Below, one piece after another: positions 39,626 to 46,932 of a stretch of 64,000 bases of DNA. Where the stretch lies: positions 1,240,001 through 1,304,000 of the forward strand of contig NZ_CP041783.1 in NCBI RefSeq assembly GCF_007567505.1, in the 5' to 3' direction. This DNA is from Shewanella donghaensis. GTDB taxonomy: Bacteria; Pseudomonadota; Gammaproteobacteria; Enterobacterales; Shewanellaceae. Each line of letters begins with the position of its first letter. The first letter of the stretch is position 1. The position numbers and the translations under genes were made by a program. The notes beneath the pieces were generated by a model that saw nothing but the letters and a program-made list of their open reading frames with translations, searched no databases and had not been told where the DNA came from.

Positions 39626-40375
39626 TTAAATTGCTTTTAAAGAACAGATAATCCCTTTGTCTGCAAGTTGTTGCAACATCTGCAAACAGCCGCTTGAGAG
39701 GCTTTCTGGCGCCATTTGCGGGTAAGATTCAACTAACCAAGATAATACATCGCTAAAATAGCACTGCTTAGACTGATTAATGAATGCGAGTACTTGGGCA
39801 GTGAGTGAATTGAGCTGGAGAAAGTTAACTTCGTCATGGTCATCACGATAGACACAAAAACAATGGGCTTGCTCACTCGCCTCGGTCGGCTGGTAATCAA
39901 CACTGATGTGCTGCACATCAAACTGGTACTGAGCGACTCTAGCTTTAACTGATACATTCAAGGGTAATTCGGTTATTAATGCTTTGTCGATAACCTGTTC
40001 ATTGTCGTCATCAAACACTGTGGAAATAAATAATTCTAGCCATTCATAATGAGCAAGCTCCACCATAAACGGAGGATCATAGTCGGCTGGCTGATATTGC
40101 GTTTGCAAGAAGGCGATAAACTCTTGAGATATTTCAATAAAAATAGGGGTTTTACAGTCATAACTGACAAAAAACTGCTGAATGAGTTTCGTCCATGCAT
40201 CATCGGTATAAAGGCTTTTTAACACCGGAAAGCCGCCTGAAACAAAACCATTAATGTTATTAAAAAATAACTCACGATAAACGCTCATCCGTTCTAATGT
40301 CATGCCATCTGGCAATGGATTACTTGGATCGCGAATATAATCCATAAACCCTTGTTGAGTGTTAATAAAATTCAT
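39626..40375 (-). CDS. hvfC: DUF2063 protein, HvfC/BufC-type partner of a MNIO enzyme
   Basis: A 249-residue protein of the DUF2063 family. The N-terminal domain has QQGFMDYIRDPSNPLPDGMTLERMSVYRELFFNNINGFVSGGFPVLKSLY, which binds the precursor peptide in related systems. HYEWLELFIS is another family block. The C-terminal part is winged-helix-like. Its ATG overlaps the TAA of hvfB by one base (TAATG), so the two are translationally coupled. Known HvfC/BufC proteins form a complex with the DUF692 enzyme and are needed for peptide modification. Confidence 0.85.
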   Translation of the reverse strand: MNFINTQQGFMDYIRDPSNPLPDGMTLERMSVYRELFFNNINGFVSGGFPVLKSLYTDDAWTKLIQQFFVSYDCKTPIFIEISQEFIAFLQTQYQPADYDPPFMVELAHYEWLELFISTVFDDDNEQVIDKALITELPLNVSVKARVAQYQFDVQHISVDYQPTEASEQAHCFCVYRDDHDEVNFLQLNSLTAQVLAFINQSKQCYFSDVLSWLVESYPQMAPESLSSGCLQMLQQLADKGIICSLKAI

Positions 40376-41208
40376 TAAGCACTCCTTTTCGATGTTGTTG
40401 CAGCTTGTTGATACTGATGAATTTGATTTATCTCTAACAGTAATTCATCGGTTTCTGGAATATTGAAGTCGCGCTCAAGCAAGGTCGGAAAAACCCCATG
40501 TTGTTGATAACTCTGTTGCAATAATTGCCACACTGGATCGATGATATCGGCACCATGAGTATCAACCATTAAATCGGTATTTTCTTCATAGTGTCCCGCA
40601 ATATGCATATATTCAATGCGTTTTGATGGCATAGCTGCGAGAAATTTTGCTGCATCATATTGATGGTTTACCGAATTAACATAAATGTTATTAACATCCA
40701 GAAGCAGTTTACAGTCAGCCTCTTCAAGTACCGCATTCACAAACTGTTGTTCTGACATTTGCGCACCGGGGGCAGCATAAAAAGACACATTTTCTAAGAT
40801 GAATGGACGCTCTAAAATGTCTTCTACTTGTTTAATACGCTTTGAAACATAACTAACGGCTTCTTCTGTAAAAGGGATTGGCATTAAGTCGTACATGTGG
40901 CCGCTACCAGAGCAGTAACTCAAATGTTCCGAGTAGATTTTGATTTTATGAGTATCGAGAAAGCCTTTTATTTGCTTCACAAAGTCAGTATCTAAACGTT
41001 CTGGAGAGCCAATAGACAAGGATAAACCATGGCAAAAGAATTCATGTTGCTCTGTAAGTTGTCTGAACTGCTTACCAAACTTACCGCCTAAGGTCATCCA
41101 GTTTTCAGGGGCGACTTCAAAGAAGTTTATTTGCTCAGGTACATGCTGACAAAATTCATCAAGCATTTCTCGGCGTAAACCCAGTCCAACAGTTGCTTGT
41201 TTGGCCAT
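40375..41208 (-). CDS. hvfB: DUF692 multinuclear non-heme iron oxidase (MNIO), HvfB/BufB-type
   Basis: A 277-residue TIM-barrel enzyme of DUF692. Family blocks are GLGLRREMLDEF, FEVAPENWMTLGGKFG, EHLSYCSG, ENVSFYAAPG, LLLDVNNIYVN, YMHIAGHYE, DTHGADI and LLERDFNIP; His, Glu, Asp and Asn in these motifs are the usual iron ligands. MNIOs modify cysteines of precursor peptides; the Haemophilus HvfB converts EGKCG cysteines into copper-binding oxazolone/thioamide groups, and Caulobacter BufB makes thiooxazoles. The ATG at 41208 follows GAGGTG. It lies after hvfA and before hvfC. The product here is inferred from the precursor motif. Confidence 0.9.
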   Translation of the reverse strand: MAKQATVGLGLRREMLDEFCQHVPEQINFFEVAPENWMTLGGKFGKQFRQLTEQHEFFCHGLSLSIGSPERLDTDFVKQIKGFLDTHKIKIYSEHLSYCSGSGHMYDLMPIPFTEEAVSYVSKRIKQVEDILERPFILENVSFYAAPGAQMSEQQFVNAVLEEADCKLLLDVNNIYVNSVNHQYDAAKFLAAMPSKRIEYMHIAGHYEENTDLMVDTHGADIIDPVWQLLQQSYQQHGVFPTLLERDFNIPETDELLLEINQIHQYQQAATTSKRSA

Positions 41209-41258
41209 AAACACCTCAAATACTCTATTAATGACTAAAATTGGTAAACGTTACCGAC

Positions 41259-41282
41259 TAAAAAGGCCTGCATAACAGGCCT
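41259..41282 (-). terminator. intercistronic hairpin between hvfA and hvfB
   Basis: On the minus strand: AGGCCTG-TTATG-CAGGCCT followed by TTTTAG. This is a perfect 7-bp stem and U-run placed between precursor and enzyme genes, 81 bp after the hvfA stop. It probably acts as a partial terminator, keeping precursor mRNA in excess. Confidence 0.75.
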
Positions 41283-41363
41283 TATTTTGGCGTAGATTTA
41301 GTTGGCATGAAAGCTTTTAAAGTAAAGTCAGCCAAAAAATCAACTCGCTAATAATCAAAGTGA

Positions 41364-41789
41364 TTATTTAGCACCACCACATTTACCTTCGCCACATTTA
41401 CCTTCTTTGGCTTTACCTTCAGCCGCTTTTTTCATATCACCGCCACATTTGCCTTCACCACATTTACCTTCTTTGGCTTTTCCTTCAGCCGCTTTTTTCA
41501 TGTCGCCGCCGCACTTGCCTTCGCCACATTTACCTTCTTTGGCTTTTTTCATATCGCCGCCGCACTTGCCTTCACCGCATTTACCTTCAGCGGCTTTTTT
41601 CTTGTCGCCGCCGCACTTGCCTTCACCACATTTGCCTTCTTTAGCTTTTTTATCTCCACCATCTAATTGGTAACCAGAATTCATTTGCTCAAAACCAAAT
41701 GGGTTAGCTTCTACTGAAGTAGATACGCCAGCAGTTAATACTACTGCACCTAATGCCAATGCGACTGTTGTTTGCTTAACTGAGTTCAT
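41364..41789 (-). CDS. hvfA: HvfA/bufferin-type precursor peptide with ten EGKCG motifs
   Basis: A 141-residue exported, very low-complexity peptide. Signal peptide: MNSVKQTTVALALGAVVLTA, cut near VEA-NPF. The leader region FGFEQMNSGYQLDGGDKKAK follows. Then five pairs EGKCGEGKCG, ten cysteines in all, are separated by GDKKKAA, GDMKKAK or GDMKKAAEGKAK. All ten cysteines are in the EGKCG context, and there are no others. EGKCG is the exact motif modified by HvfB in Haemophilus. The DNA is correspondingly repetitive. It is the first gene of hvfABC, with AAGGA before its ATG. A periplasmic copper-binding or copper-stress role is inferred from the family. Confidence 0.9.
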   Translation of the reverse strand: MNSVKQTTVALALGAVVLTAGVSTSVEANPFGFEQMNSGYQLDGGDKKAKEGKCGEGKCGGDKKKAAEGKCGEGKCGGDMKKAKEGKCGEGKCGGDMKKAAEGKAKEGKCGEGKCGGDMKKAAEGKAKEGKCGEGKCGGAK

Positions 41790-41893
41790 AATTATTTTCC
41801 TTAAATATCAAACTTTATAATAGTGACCAACAACAAACAGTGCTGGCTTACATCTGAATAGACCTACAACTCTTTACTTTTATTTCACATTAT

Positions 41894-41907
41894 TTGATCT
41901 AAATCAT
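41894..41907. promoter_or_regulatory. candidate FNR/CRP-type site between hvfA and dusC
   Basis: TTGAT-CTAA-ATCAT matches the FNR consensus TTGAT-N4-ATCAA at 9 of 10 positions. It is about 105 bp upstream of hvfA and 200 bp upstream of dusC. CRP-type sites look similar. One match in A/T-rich DNA is weak evidence. Confidence 0.35.
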
Positions 41908-42106
41908 CATTATTTTTAAAAAACACTGCTAGGGCAGCGTTATTATCATTAAGCATAGAGCAAAAAATCCATCTATCAAGCTGATAATAAAGATTATTTT
42001 TTAAAAACATCGAATTTTTACTGGTTTTAATAAAAATGAAATGAATTTGTATAAAATATTAAAGTCGCTAGAATAGCGCTCCTTTTACATTTATCCAGGT
42101 TGTACT

Positions 42107-43057
42107 GTGCGTGTAGTTTTAGCTCCTATGGAAGGCGTCATTGATGATTTGATGCGAGAAATTTTATCTGAAATCAATCCTTATGATTTGGTAGTGACCG
42201 AATTTGTACGGGTCGTGAATCAGCTACTTCCTGAAAAGGTTTACTACAAACTATGCCCTGAACTGCGTAATGGTGGTTTAACCGCATCTGGCACTCCAGT
42301 AAGAATACAATTACTCGGCCAGCACCCACAGGTCATGGCGGAAAACGCACACCGTGCAGTTGAATTAGGCTCTCGTGGCGTTGATGCAAACTTTGGCTGC
42401 CCGGCCAAAATGGTTAATCGCAGTAATGGTGGTGCTGTATTACTGCAATACCCCGATACCATTCACGATATTGTTAAAGCTATGCGCGATGCAGTGCCCG
42501 CTGATCAACCTGTTACGGCAAAAATCCGTCTAGGATATGAAGATAAATCCTTATTTATGGAAAACGCATTAGCAGTATATGAAGCTGGCGCCAGTGAAAT
42601 TGCCATTCATGCCCGCAGTAAAACAGATGGCTATAAGCCGCCTGCCTACTGGGAGTACATTACTGAAGTACGTAAGCGCTTACCGATCCCAGTGATTGCC
42701 AATGGCGAAATCTGGAGCAGTGATGATGCTAAACGCTGTATGGACGTAACGGGATGCGACAACATCATGCTTGGTCGCGGCGCGATGTCTTTACCCAATT
42801 TGGCCGCAACAATAAAAGGCGATGAAGCACCTTATACTTGGTCACAAACGCTAAATTTACTGTTGAACTACACGCAAAAACAATTGATTAATAAAAAAAT
42901 CGATTACTACCCTGCCCGAGTAAAACAATGGTTCACTTATCTCAATAAGCAATACCCAGAAGCCGATGTGTTATTCAGAGAGCTTAGAGTGCTTAAAACA
43001 GCTGAAGGTATCATTGATATATTAGAAAGAGCCCACGAACAACAATTATCAAATTAA
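42107..43057 (+). CDS. dusC: tRNA-dihydrouridine(16) synthase DusC
   Basis: A 316-residue FMN enzyme reducing uridine 16 of tRNA. The start VLAPMEGVIDDLMREIL and YDLVVTEFVRVVNQLLP are DusC features. The catalytic cysteine is in NFGCPAKMVNRSNGGAVLLQ. IHARSKTDGYKPPAYWEYI and VIANGEIWS hold FMN and active-site residues, and GRGAMSLPNL follows. GTG at 42107 is the start, as the MRVVLAPMEG N-terminus requires. It is divergent from hvfA across about 320 bp. Confidence 0.93.
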   Translation: MRVVLAPMEGVIDDLMREILSEINPYDLVVTEFVRVVNQLLPEKVYYKLCPELRNGGLTASGTPVRIQLLGQHPQVMAENAHRAVELGSRGVDANFGCPAKMVNRSNGGAVLLQYPDTIHDIVKAMRDAVPADQPVTAKIRLGYEDKSLFMENALAVYEAGASEIAIHARSKTDGYKPPAYWEYITEVRKRLPIPVIANGEIWSSDDAKRCMDVTGCDNIMLGRGAMSLPNLAATIKGDEAPYTWSQTLNLLLNYTQKQLINKKIDYYPARVKQWFTYLNKQYPEADVLFRELRVLKTAEGIIDILERAHEQQLSN

Positions 43058-43389
43058 AATATTGAGTCTTGTTATGAAGATATGGAAGTGAAGTGCAAGA
43101 GTTAGAACTAGCAGCTATATGGAATCTTCACCTCAAGGTTCCCTACTCTGACGAAATTTAAAACAATTTGGTTGTTAATTATAGTCGTTACTCTATACAT
43201 AGCTTCATTACTAATGAGTGACATCTGCACAAAACCTTACCAAGATATTGAGTTTTATATAACAATATAAATAAAGCTTAATAATTCATCGAGTAAATTA
43301 AACCCTCATTTGATCTCCATCATAGCAGCGACCTTTATTAACGGTAGACTGAATAACCAGTTTAGAGAATTTAGTAATTAGGTGATTTT
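43058..43389. other. intergenic region, no gene seen
   Basis: About 330 bp between dusC and the DksA-like gene. I see no open frame with a ribosome site, no tRNA, and no clear hairpin. It presumably carries the promoter of the downstream gene. Confidence 0.4.
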
Positions 43390-43758
43390 GTGAATACTCA
43401 AGACGTACAACAAACATTATTGCAACGTGCAGAACAGTTAAAATATGAACTTGTACATCAATTAAACCAAAAAATTGAAGCACATACCGCTGCAAAAGTG
43501 CATTTCAATATGAGTTTAACTGAGTTAATCGAACTCATGAGTAACCAGCATTTAACTGACAGTCCATTATTTGAACAGCTAACCCGACTTGATGCCGCTT
43601 TGTGCCAACTAGAAATTGGCTTATACGGATTATGTTCTGATTGTGAAGCAGACATTGAAGTTGAGCGCTTGGCTGCAGACCCAACAGAGCAGCGCTGTGC
43701 TCATTGTGCTGAAAAGTATAACCAAGAGCATAGACACGAATTAAAGCTCAGTCACTAA
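43390..43758 (+). CDS. DksA/TraR C4-type zinc-finger protein
   Basis: A 122-residue protein of the DksA/TraR family. A helical N-terminal coiled coil (about 5-75, MNTQDVQQTLLQRAEQLKYELVHQL) is followed by a zinc finger CSDC...CAHC with an 18-residue spacer near residues 81-103. The finger contains EIGLYGLCSDCEADIEVERL. Family members bind the RNA polymerase secondary channel. The coiled-coil tip lacks a clear DxxDxA-type motif of DksA, so a DksA-like effect is uncertain. GTG at 43390 is preceded by AGGTGA. Confidence 0.85.
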   Translation: MNTQDVQQTLLQRAEQLKYELVHQLNQKIEAHTAAKVHFNMSLTELIELMSNQHLTDSPLFEQLTRLDAALCQLEIGLYGLCSDCEADIEVERLAADPTEQRCAHCAEKYNQEHRHELKLSH

Positions 43759-43817
43759 TCGTTTAGTACTCACCATTTAGCGCAGAACTTAAAGGTTTAA
43801 TCTATTTATTACTAAAA

Positions 43818-43848
43818 GAAAAAAACCTCCGCAAGCGGAGGTTTTTTT
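43818..43848. terminator. bidirectional terminator between DksA-like and TonB receptor genes
   Basis: Stem AACCTCC / GGAGGTT closed by a GCAAGC loop, flanked by A- and T-runs. It can end both converging transcripts. Confidence 0.9.
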
Positions 43849-43862
43849 ATTCTAAATCAATT

Positions 43863-46511
43863 TTAGAAACGTTGACTTAAACGAATGTAATAAGTACGAC
43901 CAAGTACGTCGTATAAACCTACATTCACATCACGGTAGTCTGCATAATCATAATAAGTTGGCGCTTCTTCATCCAGTAAGTTATTAACGCCTACAGTGAT
44001 AGAACCATTCATAGAGTGATTATATGCGAACTGAACATTATGTTTGAAGTAAGTATCGTAGTCAGTATAGCTATCGTACTCTTCAAGTTCACGCCAATAT
44101 TCAGCTGATTGACTTCCGATATATACCGTAGTCCACGCAGCACTGAAGTCATCGTAACTCCAAGATACACCTAAGTTACCGCGTAAATCTGGGTAATCAG
44201 TACTACCTGAATAATCGATCATTGCAGCTTCAGCATTATCTTGCTTTTTAAACTCAAGGACTTTTGATAAATCGACTTTGAAGTTCCAGTCACCGAAACT
44301 TGTCTCCAAATTATAAGCTGTCACGAAATCAAGACCAGATGTTTCAACCGTTGCGATATTACGTACACCAGACTCGATATATTCAATTTTACCGTCTGCG
44401 CCACGTGTCACAAAATCAGATGAGCCTTCACGTAATTCGTCACGTAAAATATCATCAACACCAACAGATTCAATTTTATTATCATAAGTAATCGAATAGT
44501 AAGACAGTTCAACATTCCATGCATCCGATACGTTCCAAACACCACCAAGTGTGAATGAGTTACCTTCTTCAGCTTCTAAGTCAGGGTTACCACCAAACCA
44601 AGTTTTATGCTGCTGGCGAGGATCACAATAAGTCGTGTCATCATTACCAGCTTCATTACACCATAAGTTATCTAATGAAGACTCAAAACTTAACGCTTGT
44701 GATGAGAACATCTCGCCCATATTAGGAGCACGGAATGAATCACCATAACTTGCACGTAATAATAAGCTATCGACTGGACGCCAGCTTAAACCAACCTTTG
44801 GTACAACTGCATCAAATGTAGTTGAATTAACAATATCGCCTGTTGCACCCGTTAATTGACCTTCTTGCTCATAGCGTTCATAACGCACTGCTGCTGACAC
44901 TTCAAAATTTGCAGGCAAGCCCATTTGCACTTCTAAATAGCCCGCGGTGCGATCACGTGTTGCGTTAACATCATCACCACCAGAACCACCTGAGATAATA
45001 CCTGCTGCAGATTCAGGATCTGACGTTTGTTTAAAGTCGATCATTTCGTACTCTGCACCAGCAACCATTGCTAGTGTAAAGTCGCCATCATCGATTATTA
45101 ACGTAGACACTAAACCGTCAATTTGAGTACTTTCAAATTTACCTTGGTAAACGCCAGTATGCGCTGCTGCACCATAAAGCTGGCTCATTTGACCATTCCA
45201 ATCTTCGTAATCCATACCAGATGTATTGAAGATATCATATTCACCAGAATCTATTTCGCGTTGAATGATACTGTCGTTGATTAGATTATAATTGAATGAG
45301 TTAGTCGTAGAAGCTGAGCTTTGTACGTTTAACTCCCAATCTAAACCATTACCCACGTCTGCAAATCCAACAAATCCAGCTAAAATATCGAAGTTATTAG
45401 TTTCTGTTAGAGTGTCACGTTCACCAATTTGCACTGAACGCATATAGATAGTGATATCTTCACCACCTGTTGCTGCATATGGGTTATATGGATTGTCAGC
45501 TGACATCACTGGAAAGTTAGTTGACACAGGGGTTCCAGCATAACGAGTTTCAGTTTCAGCAAGTGATGCTGATGCACGTCCACGGAATTGAATATCATCT
45601 GTAATATCATAACTAAAATTAGATAAGAATGAGTTACGAGTAACATCACCAAACAACTTGGTCACTTCACCGTAGCTATATAAACAGCGACCATCACTAT
45701 TAATTACAGTATTTTCTACTTGATCACATAATTCAGTATTGTCTATCCAACCAGAATCAGAAATACCATTTGGTACAGAACTAAATGTACTGTAGGCACC
45801 ATATGTCGGGTCATTTAAGTTCCATACATCACGATCCATCACAGCTTTGGTATCATAGTGCTCATAAGTTAAAGTGATATTACCTTTATCTGTATTATAT
45901 CCTGTTGCTATTGATAAACGGTTTGCATCACCACCTTCAACATCAGGCATTTCAGTACTAAAATCTAACTGAACACCATCGAATTCTTTTTTGGTAATGA
46001 TGTTAATTACGCCAGCTACAGCATCTGATCCATAAACTGCTGAGGCACCATCACGAAGGATTTCAATTCGCTCAACAATTGAAATAGGGATAGAAGAGGT
46101 ATCAGCCACGGCACCAGAACTTGAACTAGTTCCAGGCATACGACGGCCATCTAGTAAGACTAGTGTCGCTGAAGCACCTAAGCCACGTAAATTAACACTG
46201 CTAGTTGAACTTGCACCTGCGCCATAACCCGATACACCACGCCATGAGCCAAAACTGTTAATAGCTGAGTTATTTAAAACATCAGCAACAGTTTTTTCAC
46301 CCGTCATTGCAATTGCAGCGGCATCAATCACTGTAACTGGAGAGACTGTTTCCATATCAACTTGCTTAATACGAGAACCTGTAACTTCAATTCGTTCTAC
46401 TTTTTCTGACGCTTCTTCAGCGAATGCGACGCCTGAAAAGGCAACTGATGTTGCTGCAGCAGCAAGCATGCTACGACGTATCGCCTTGGCTGTTAATGTT
46501 AATGTACTCAT
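43863..46511 (-). CDS. TonB-dependent outer-membrane receptor (paralogue 1)
   Basis: An 882-residue receptor. Signal peptide MSTLTLTAKAIRRSMLAAAATSVAFSGVAFA, then a TonB box in EKVERIEVTGSRIKQVDMETVSPVTVIDAAAI, the plug domain (about 45-165, NLRGLGASATLVLLDGRRMPG, ILRDGASAVYGSDAVAGVINIITKKEF), and a 22-strand barrel ending with YDVLGRTYYIRLSQRF. The substrate is not evident. It is clearly paralogous to the receptor gene just upstream, sharing the TAKAIRR start, plug and end. Large extracellular loops carry paired cysteines (DNTELCDQVENTVINSDGRCLYS). A GGGAG ribosome site precedes the ATG. Confidence 0.93.
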   Translation of the reverse strand: MSTLTLTAKAIRRSMLAAAATSVAFSGVAFAEEASEKVERIEVTGSRIKQVDMETVSPVTVIDAAAIAMTGEKTVADVLNNSAINSFGSWRGVSGYGAGASSTSSVNLRGLGASATLVLLDGRRMPGTSSSSGAVADTSSIPISIVERIEILRDGASAVYGSDAVAGVINIITKKEFDGVQLDFSTEMPDVEGGDANRLSIATGYNTDKGNITLTYEHYDTKAVMDRDVWNLNDPTYGAYSTFSSVPNGISDSGWIDNTELCDQVENTVINSDGRCLYSYGEVTKLFGDVTRNSFLSNFSYDITDDIQFRGRASASLAETETRYAGTPVSTNFPVMSADNPYNPYAATGGEDITIYMRSVQIGERDTLTETNNFDILAGFVGFADVGNGLDWELNVQSSASTTNSFNYNLINDSIIQREIDSGEYDIFNTSGMDYEDWNGQMSQLYGAAAHTGVYQGKFESTQIDGLVSTLIIDDGDFTLAMVAGAEYEMIDFKQTSDPESAAGIISGGSGGDDVNATRDRTAGYLEVQMGLPANFEVSAAVRYERYEQEGQLTGATGDIVNSTTFDAVVPKVGLSWRPVDSLLLRASYGDSFRAPNMGEMFSSQALSFESSLDNLWCNEAGNDDTTYCDPRQQHKTWFGGNPDLEAEEGNSFTLGGVWNVSDAWNVELSYYSITYDNKIESVGVDDILRDELREGSSDFVTRGADGKIEYIESGVRNIATVETSGLDFVTAYNLETSFGDWNFKVDLSKVLEFKKQDNAEAAMIDYSGSTDYPDLRGNLGVSWSYDDFSAAWTTVYIGSQSAEYWRELEEYDSYTDYDTYFKHNVQFAYNHSMNGSITVGVNNLLDEEAPTYYDYADYRDVNVGLYDVLGRTYYIRLSQRF

Positions 46512-46862
46512 GTAAATCTCCCTAATCGTTAAATATTACTAACGCATTGACTTATTATTGTTTTAATTGGTTAAACCTAAGTTAAACACTCACCTAGATA
46601 CTGTTAAATACCCGCTAAAGCTGCAACATCAGCCACGTTTTTTTAACCACTAAAGGACAATTTGATACATAAAATAGGGGGTTAAGGAGATGAAAATACA
46701 CTTTTGAAATATAAAACAAAGACTTAGTATAAAAGTGGTTATTGGATAATTTACAGCTAATTGCGGTTACAAATTATTTCAAATGATACCCACTGGTTAA
46801 ATCGCTAGTATTTTGAGTATTTGATGAGGAATAACTGAGTGGGAACGTTGTTCACTACAAAA
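46512..46862. other. intergenic region between the two TonB receptor genes
   Basis: About 350 bp holding the promoter of the downstream receptor. I see no gene. A/T-rich with no convincing Fur box (GATAATGATAATCATTATC-like) or other recognised operator. Confidence 0.4.
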
Positions 46863-46898
46863 AACAAAGCCTCAATCAAGTTAATGATTGAGGCTTTT
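46863..46898 (-). terminator. terminator after the second TonB receptor gene
   Basis: Stem AAGCCTCAATCA / TGATTGAGGCTT with a 6-base loop, A/T runs on both sides. Confidence 0.9.
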
Positions 46899-46932
46899 AT
46901 TAAGATGTAATTATCATCTCAACATGTTCAGC

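Noticed and set aside
41407..41673. Plus-strand frame of Ser/Pro/His/Leu repeats opposite hvfA
   Set aside because: It is the antisense shadow of the EGKCG repeat; the hvfA frame has a signal peptide and known partners.
41367..41680. Repeat array resembling a CRISPR or minisatellite
   Set aside because: The repeats are contiguous coding units in frame with hvfA, without unique spacers. No CRISPR array is present in the window.
46512..46862. Fur box controlling the TonB receptors
   Set aside because: I found no 19-bp inverted repeat close to GATAATGATAATCATTATC, so iron control is not supported from sequence.
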